A stretch of 64,000 bases of DNA from Theristus sp. LFF4_11. Its lineage: Eukaryota; Nematoda; Chromadorea; Monhysterida; Xyalidae. A model generated the notes under the pieces. It saw nothing but the letters and a program-made list of their open reading frames with translations. It was not told where the DNA came from and did not search any database. The translations under genes and the position numbers were made by a program. The stretch is from the NCBI GenBank assembly GCA_030248135.1, contig JASANC010002389.1, positions 1 to 64,000 of the forward strand, written 5' to 3'. Positions 58,908-64,000 of this stretch are shown piece by piece; the first letter of the stretch is position 1; each line of letters starts with the position of its first letter.

Positions 58908-61034
58908 ATGGCTGATTCAAATGTGAGAACACCGAAATGCCAAGTGCAAGTGCTCGACGCACCCAGCGAGTTCGAGTCGATCGACCGATTCGGCCGCCTG
59001 GGCATTCTCGAGGTAGCGACTGAGTTCGTTTGTGCTGAAGAAATTCGGAAAATGCTGCCGAATGGCATCAGCACGCACATCAACCGCATTGACAACGGAC
59101 AGGTGCGAGTGTGACTCTGCATTTGGCAGGGGCTGTCACGGAATTTAAAGGCATGAAATCTGACGGACCGTTGATCAGTCAAATGGTCGATGCATCGCAA
59201 TTAATCAGACGCAAATGTGCGTCAAAGATTGGCTTCCTGATTTGTCTCCAAACTCTTGTGTTGTGCTGCGACAGTGAGAAAAGCGACCAATCAACTTCAG
59301 TCAATCGCTTCTTTTCTGACTCCGCTGAAGTCAGAATATAAATGAAACAAAAAGAAACGTTTTTTGAAAAACAGCGCACCTTCACTAGGCCAGTCTCAGT
59401 ACGGTGTCTCAGCTGCGCGCGCTGGCAGACGACGTGACCCGGGCCACTGGCAGCATTCTGCCTGATGTTGGCGTGCACGCGGTCATGTTCGGCTGTGAGT
59501 TGCTGCTTTATAATAAACTTTCACGCCGACAAAAATTGCCAAACTACGTAAAATTAAATTTCTAGTTGGTGATTCTGTATGAGCACCAAACTTACTGGTA
59601 TAAGCAAGCTCCTTGGAAGCGTTTTTCTGGTCGTTTTGTCGACTGTTTCGAACTATACGCTGATTGGTCAGCGGGTGATTGTGATTACGCATCGCCGATA
59701 CATGTTGCAAATGACCGAAAAACGCTTCCAGAAACTTTTACGGTGAGTCTGGAGCTCAGAAACGCTTAGATTTTAGTTTCACGTTGTTTGACAAAACCAA
59801 AAACAAAAAAGCTGTTTCACAAAAAGTTTGACAATTAGAGTTAGACTTTCTTTAACGGCCAACCAGTGCGGAAACGTTCAGAAAACGTTTTCTCAAAGGC
59901 ACAAAACCAGGCATTTCTTTCTCAGGCACTTCCTCTGGTTCAGTGCTCGGGCACGCTGAAATCAATCGGCTGATCCGCGCCGCTCAACCGAACGCTCGAG
60001 CGACCGATCCGTTTTACGCGTCAAAATTGGCACTGAAAACGATCGGCGCCACCAAGATCTCCGTGCTGACACCGTATCTGAAGGTTTGGTGGTGCTGTTT
60101 GCGAGCCGCTGCTTCACTCGCTGCCAAAACAACCAGAATAACCCAAACTTTGCAAAAAAGCAGATCTACACAAATGTACTGCGCATCATCACCCATTGGT
60201 CGCGCGTTTTGTACAGTTCATGATCATTGAACTTTCGTAACATTTATTTAACAAAACTGTTGTTTCCCACGACTTTCTCCAGCCAGTGGACGAGCAAATG
60301 TGCGCCGAGTTGGAGGCAGCCGGCTTCGAGGTGCTCAGTTTCGGCGGTCTCGGACTCGGCGATCGCATCGAGCGAATCAGCAAAGTGCCGCCGAGTTTTC
60401 TGAAGAAATCGGCGTTGCACATTTGCCACGCTGACGCGGACGCGCTGTTCATTTCGTGCACCTCCGTGAGAATCGTGGATGTGATTCAGGTATGGCCTAT
60501 TTTTTTAAACGTGTCCCACTGAAATGACGTCATGTGCCACAAAACATGCGCTTGTCGTTCACAGCAAACCAGACTATCCGTTTAGCTGATTTCTTCCCGT
60601 AAACAAATGGTGAATGTCGAATCAGTCACACCAAACCACTAATATTGTTGAGTTACATCACTGGTCAACAGTATCTACATTATCAACTACGTTTCCTGAC
60701 AGGAAGCGGTGACCGCAAGGTGACAAGCTACCTTAAAATTGCGTGATGTGCCGACTGGTTGCGCAGCGCATGTGTGCACCATGGATGGATCATTGCACCA
60801 GCCAATCAGCGCGCTATAATCCCCACGTGAATTTTTAATTATTTGTGACGTCCTTTAACTTTAAACGATCAAAATCCTCTGCAGGATTTGGAAAATGAAC
60901 TTGGCAAATCGGTGGTAACCGCGAATCAAGCAATGACCTGGCACGCGCTGCATTTGCTCACTGACGCCGGAAACCCGCGCGCGCCTGATGTACGCGGATT
61001 CGGAAAACTGTTCAGTCTCAGAGCGAACGTATAA
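58908..61034 (+). CDS. Maleate isomerase / Asp-Glu racemase superfamily enzyme, complete
   Basis: Five exons, 58908-59102, 59389-59494, 59926-60083, 60283-60489, 60885-61034, join in phase to 271 aa starting MADSNVRTPK. Family signs: RFGRLGILEV near the N-terminus; LPNGISTHINRI; a first catalytic-Cys motif MFGCTSSGSVLG formed exactly across the intron at 59494/59926; LALKTIGATKISVLTPYL; a second Cys motif ALFISCTSVRIVDVI; and the C-terminal ELGKSVVTANQAMTWHALHL. In maleate cis-trans isomerases and arylmalonate decarboxylase-type enzymes the two Cys sit at equivalent places and do acid-base or nucleophilic catalysis on dicarboxylates. Length fits the family (about 240-270 aa). No targeting peptide is obvious, so a cytosolic location is likely. 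Exact substrate unknown. Four introns show it is a genuine nuclear gene, not bacterial contamination. Confidence 0.9.
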
Positions 61035-61154
61035 AAATGCGATCCTACAGTCTGCGGACACGCGTTTTGTGATTTTTATGGCAACCAACAAGGAATGATA
61101 TAAGAGTAAGCAAAAAAATTGAAGAGAAGTTGTTTCAAAAAAGAGAAATTGTTC

Positions 61155-61165
61155 GAGTTAACAAT

Positions 61166-61237
<72 letters not shown>

Positions 61238-61325
61238 TTAATTCATTTAATCACTCAATTAACCAATCAATCAAATCAAATCACTTAATCAATCACTTAG
61301 TCCATCAATCAATCAATCAATCAAA
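61155..61325. repeat. (TCAA)n microsatellite between convergent genes
   Basis: AATC/TCAA tetranucleotide repeats, interrupted near 61230-61300, fill the space between the stop of the racemase-family gene and the stop of the minus-strand gene. Confidence 0.9.
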
Positions 61326-62544
61326 CAGGCCAATATTCATGCGTCGAGTATACTTTTGCCATGTCCAATGATTCAGCGTACGCCACAGCAGCTTTGTTCA
61401 CGTTTCGCGTTTCATTCTCGGTGCGTTGCATGCTGAAAAACTTGGCCCAATAATGGAGAACCCTCCGTTTCGCCAACGCTGTGATGTAGACTGGCGTTGG
61501 CTGCGTCAGTTGGGCCAAAAGTGACAAAAGCAGTCGCGAGGCGATTGTGTCCGTGTTCGCGTACAGTGGCATCAACGCGTAGTTGCCAGACATCCTGAAA
61601 GTTCATGTGGTTCGCTTTAGTTGAGCCAGGTCGCTGTTGTCGGTAGTTCGTGTGCAGTGCCATGCATGATGCCAAGTGTTCGCATTCAAGTGCGATCGAG
61701 CTCAGCGAACTCGATCGAGTTTGCCATTTTTAGTGGTTAGAAAAAATGTGTCGCTCCTTGGCTTTGCTGTTGGATTTTTGGTCTGCTTGGTTGGTGTTTT
61801 TTTTGTCAGCCTTATTTGTTTGTACTCTAGGCTGCTGTTCTGATGATAATGTCCATGTTCCATTGAAATGTCAACAATAAAGATCAGTATAATTTATGTG
61901 GTGAGTCGCTCTGTAATCAATATGATTTCTCACACTTAGCATGCGCGGCACTGTACATGTTAACATCAGCAGTAATTCTTGCGACCAATCAGCGCATTGC
62001 CTTCAAATATGCATAACCAAGTATGAAAGCGATTGTCACCAATAAACCAAAAAATCGCACACACCACCGCATCGCGCCGTATCCAACCAGCTGACATTCG
62101 TTATCACCATTTTTTTTCAGTTTTGTACGCCACCACTGCAATGCACAGTTTTGGCTTTTCTGTTGATTCTGTTGAAAATTTGTCCGTCAACCAACGACGC
62201 AGAAATTCGGACCGGTCCAACTTTATGATGTCACGATCGTATTGAAACAGGCGACAAAGGTCGCTCGTGTCGTTGAGAACTTCAATTTTCAACAAATCAT
62301 TGTCGAGCAATTTAGTTTTAGACGAATGAGCATCGAATAGGTTAGCTTCATCGAGTCGCACGGCGCGCGCCACCAGTGTCGGATCAATGAGTCCATAGAA
62401 ACCGATTTTTCGGTCGAGCCAAATTTCGAAAAAGTCCGGATAACACCAGACAGAATATTTTGTCGAGCTTGCCATGAATGGATCACTCAGTCTGTAGTTG
62501 CGTGCGTGGTTGAACAGACTCGTTAGGCCCATGCTACGGTAGTC
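61321..62544 (-). CDS. GNAT-like acetyltransferase-type protein (nematode DUF1248-like?), 3' part
   Basis: Two minus-strand exons, 62544-62129 and 61594-61321, join in phase (GC plus G). The first starts in frame at an acceptor with DYRSMGLTSLFN; further on come FEIWLDRKIGFYGLIDPTL, LFQYDRDIIKLDRSEFL and WLTDKF. The second gives NYALMPLYANTDTIASRLLLSLL and ends THEYWPV. The pattern of a YGLID segment, then YDRxI and R..FL..WL, then PLYA.....A..LL recalls nematode GNAT-like proteins of unknown function; I give this as resemblance from memory. The start codon exon lies upstream, possibly including 63522-63597. Convergent with the racemase-family gene, about 290 bp apart. Confidence 0.65.
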
Positions 62545-62710
62545 CTGTTTTTTGTTGAAGAATTAGAAAAAAGATCAAATTTAATTCTGAGTCATAAAAC
62601 TGTCCATACTGCACGGAATGACTCAGTAAGGGCATCTTTTCAATTTTCACGCTTTCCTGAATAAAAGATAGCACCTGCGACTAATCCCGCCTTGTTTATG
62701 AGAATACAAG

Positions 62711-63478
62711 TACAGTCTATCTCGCTAATATATGCAACTCGCTGATTGGTCGGCTCCTCACGCTCCGCACCCCTGGGAACGGGATTCAGAAAATATCATG
62801 TTTTTTTGTTGTTCAGCGGTTTGTTTTCATTTTTTTTCATGCCGAAAAAATTCTAAATCAAAAACTACAAAATTCCAAACGTTTGAATTGGTAAAAAATT
62901 AGTAAACTGAAGTTTTTTTGGTTGATTGACGGCGACGACGTCGTCGAGAATTTTTGCTTTCAAACGTACCGCTGGCCGCTGCTGCGTGTTCAAAACAAAT
63001 TTAAAACAAACAAACAAAATAACAAAACTTGCTTCCAACGATTTCGACGGTTTTCATCCCGCTTTTAACAATTGATTCATTGGGTGCGCCATGTCCATTC
63101 ATTGTTGTTCAAAGATTGTTCACATTGTCAATAAATACTGTCACCTGCTGCGTTCTTCTTCTCTGTGCTTCGGACACACAGTAGCGGCCAGCGGCGGCAC
63201 GCTCTTTTCATGCCTAAAGGCAAAAACTAAACCAAAAACCATAGACGACGTCGTCGCAGTCAATCAACCAAAAAAGACATTTTTTTGACATTGTGACCAA
63301 TGCAAATTTTTGGAATTCGGTAGTTTTTTTATTTAGAATGTTTTTTCGGCATGAAATAAACGAAAACAAACCGTTGAACAATGAAAAACATGATTTTTTC
63401 TGAATCCCGTTCCCAAGGGTGCGGAGCGTGAGGAGCCGACCAATCAGCGAGTTGCATATATTAGCGAGATAGACTGTA
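62711..63478. mobile_element. TA-flanked inverted-repeat element, CAGTCTATCTCGC ends
   Basis: Body 62713-63476 with perfect outer arms of about 60 bp (CAGTCTATCTCGCTAATATA and inverse), TA on both sides. Internal GACGACGTCGTCG palindromes near 62930 and 63245 as in the 25-kb element, to which it is structurally related. No coding sequence seen. It may lie in an intron of the minus-strand gene. Confidence 0.75.
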
Positions 63479-63521
63479 GTGCCAGGGTACAAGAAGATGT
63501 CATTTTGTTCCAATTTTGTAC

Positions 63522-63597
63522 TTTAGGAGCTGCATGCATGACAGCATCTTTGCTTTGTAACCACTTTCCATAAGTCCTGGTTTAAAGACATCGTACT
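63522..63597 (-). CDS. Possible upstream exon of the GNAT-like gene
   Basis: Minus-strand stretch bounded by an acceptor (TTACTGTTATAACAG) and a GTACAA donor, encoding EYDVFKPGLMESGYKAKMLS. Plausible but unsupported by known homology. Confidence 0.3.
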
Positions 63598-64000
63598 CTG
63601 TTATAACAGTAACACATTAACGTTGCACAGTCACAACGCACGCACGCGCGCGCTCCCGTGCAGCGTATCGTCTCTGTGTGGGCATGTGGTTTGTTTTATT
63701 GCGACATTACAGTGTTAAACTAAACTGTTAACTACAGATATGCTCGTTTTTACAAATCTGTCACTTCTTTCGTACATTACAGAGCATACGAAACTTTCAG
63801 TTGCAGTAAGAAAGATCAGCGCCTCGGGTTTTGTTGAAATCAAACAGTCTAGCTGTTGTTTCTTATTTTATTTTTTTTTCTTGCAATCCTGATCCCGTTC
63901 ATTCCTTTTTTCGCGACCTCTGTATTCTGAGAAAACAGTGACAGGTTTAAACAAACATACCGTACACATCATCAGACTATCTTCAGACTCAATAACATAT

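Overview
This is eukaryotic, most likely invertebrate, DNA. Genes are split by GT-AG introns of about 50 bp to several kb, no bacterial-style operons are present, and more than half of the window is transposon-derived or tandemly repeated. A nematode is my best guess, from compact exons, small Cys-rich secreted products and an acetyltransferase-like protein resembling nematode families. This is inference, not proof.

Layout by region. 1-1.5 kb: decayed Ty3/Gypsy-type pol. 1.7-4.2 kb (+): 3' half of an SLC17-type MFS transporter. 5.2-6.55 kb (-): small C2H2-like zinc-finger protein, 4 exons. 7.9-14.0 kb (-): an FBXO9 orthologue whose ten exons join in one open frame of 533 codons, with mobile elements in its introns. 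14.99-24.5 kb: an island of nested, non-autonomous DNA transposons packed with G/C homopolymer runs; several carry clean 8-bp target duplications (hAT-like). A solo LTR also lies here. 25.0-31.4 kb: TA-flanked and TTAA-flanked foldback elements. 26.4 and 33.5 kb (-): two paralogous terminal exons of an unrecognised gene or genes. 35.2-36.8 kb: 59-bp satellite. 38.3-39.7 kb (+): secreted Cys-rich protein. 41.6-45.0 kb (+): complete 8-exon SDR16C-type short-chain dehydrogenase (319 aa). 45.4-47.2 kb: hairpin element and minisatellites. 48.2-57.0 kb (-): class A GPCR whose introns hold a 13-bp satellite, a 148-bp satellite and a 2.7-kb palindrome; I could not find its TM5 exon. 58.9-61.0 kb (+): 5-exon maleate isomerase / Asp-Glu racemase-like enzyme (271 aa), a family best known from microbes. 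61.3-62.5 kb (-): convergent gene for a GNAT-like protein. 62.7-63.5 kb: TA-flanked inverted-repeat element.

The genes are functionally unrelated housekeeping, signalling and metabolic genes; I see no cluster or operon logic. The most unusual material is the G-run transposon island, with elements inserting into each other's G tracts, the giant palindromes inside gene introns, and the intron-bearing racemase-family gene. Exon limits were set by eye from splice sites, reading phase and family resemblance. No alignment or database search was run.
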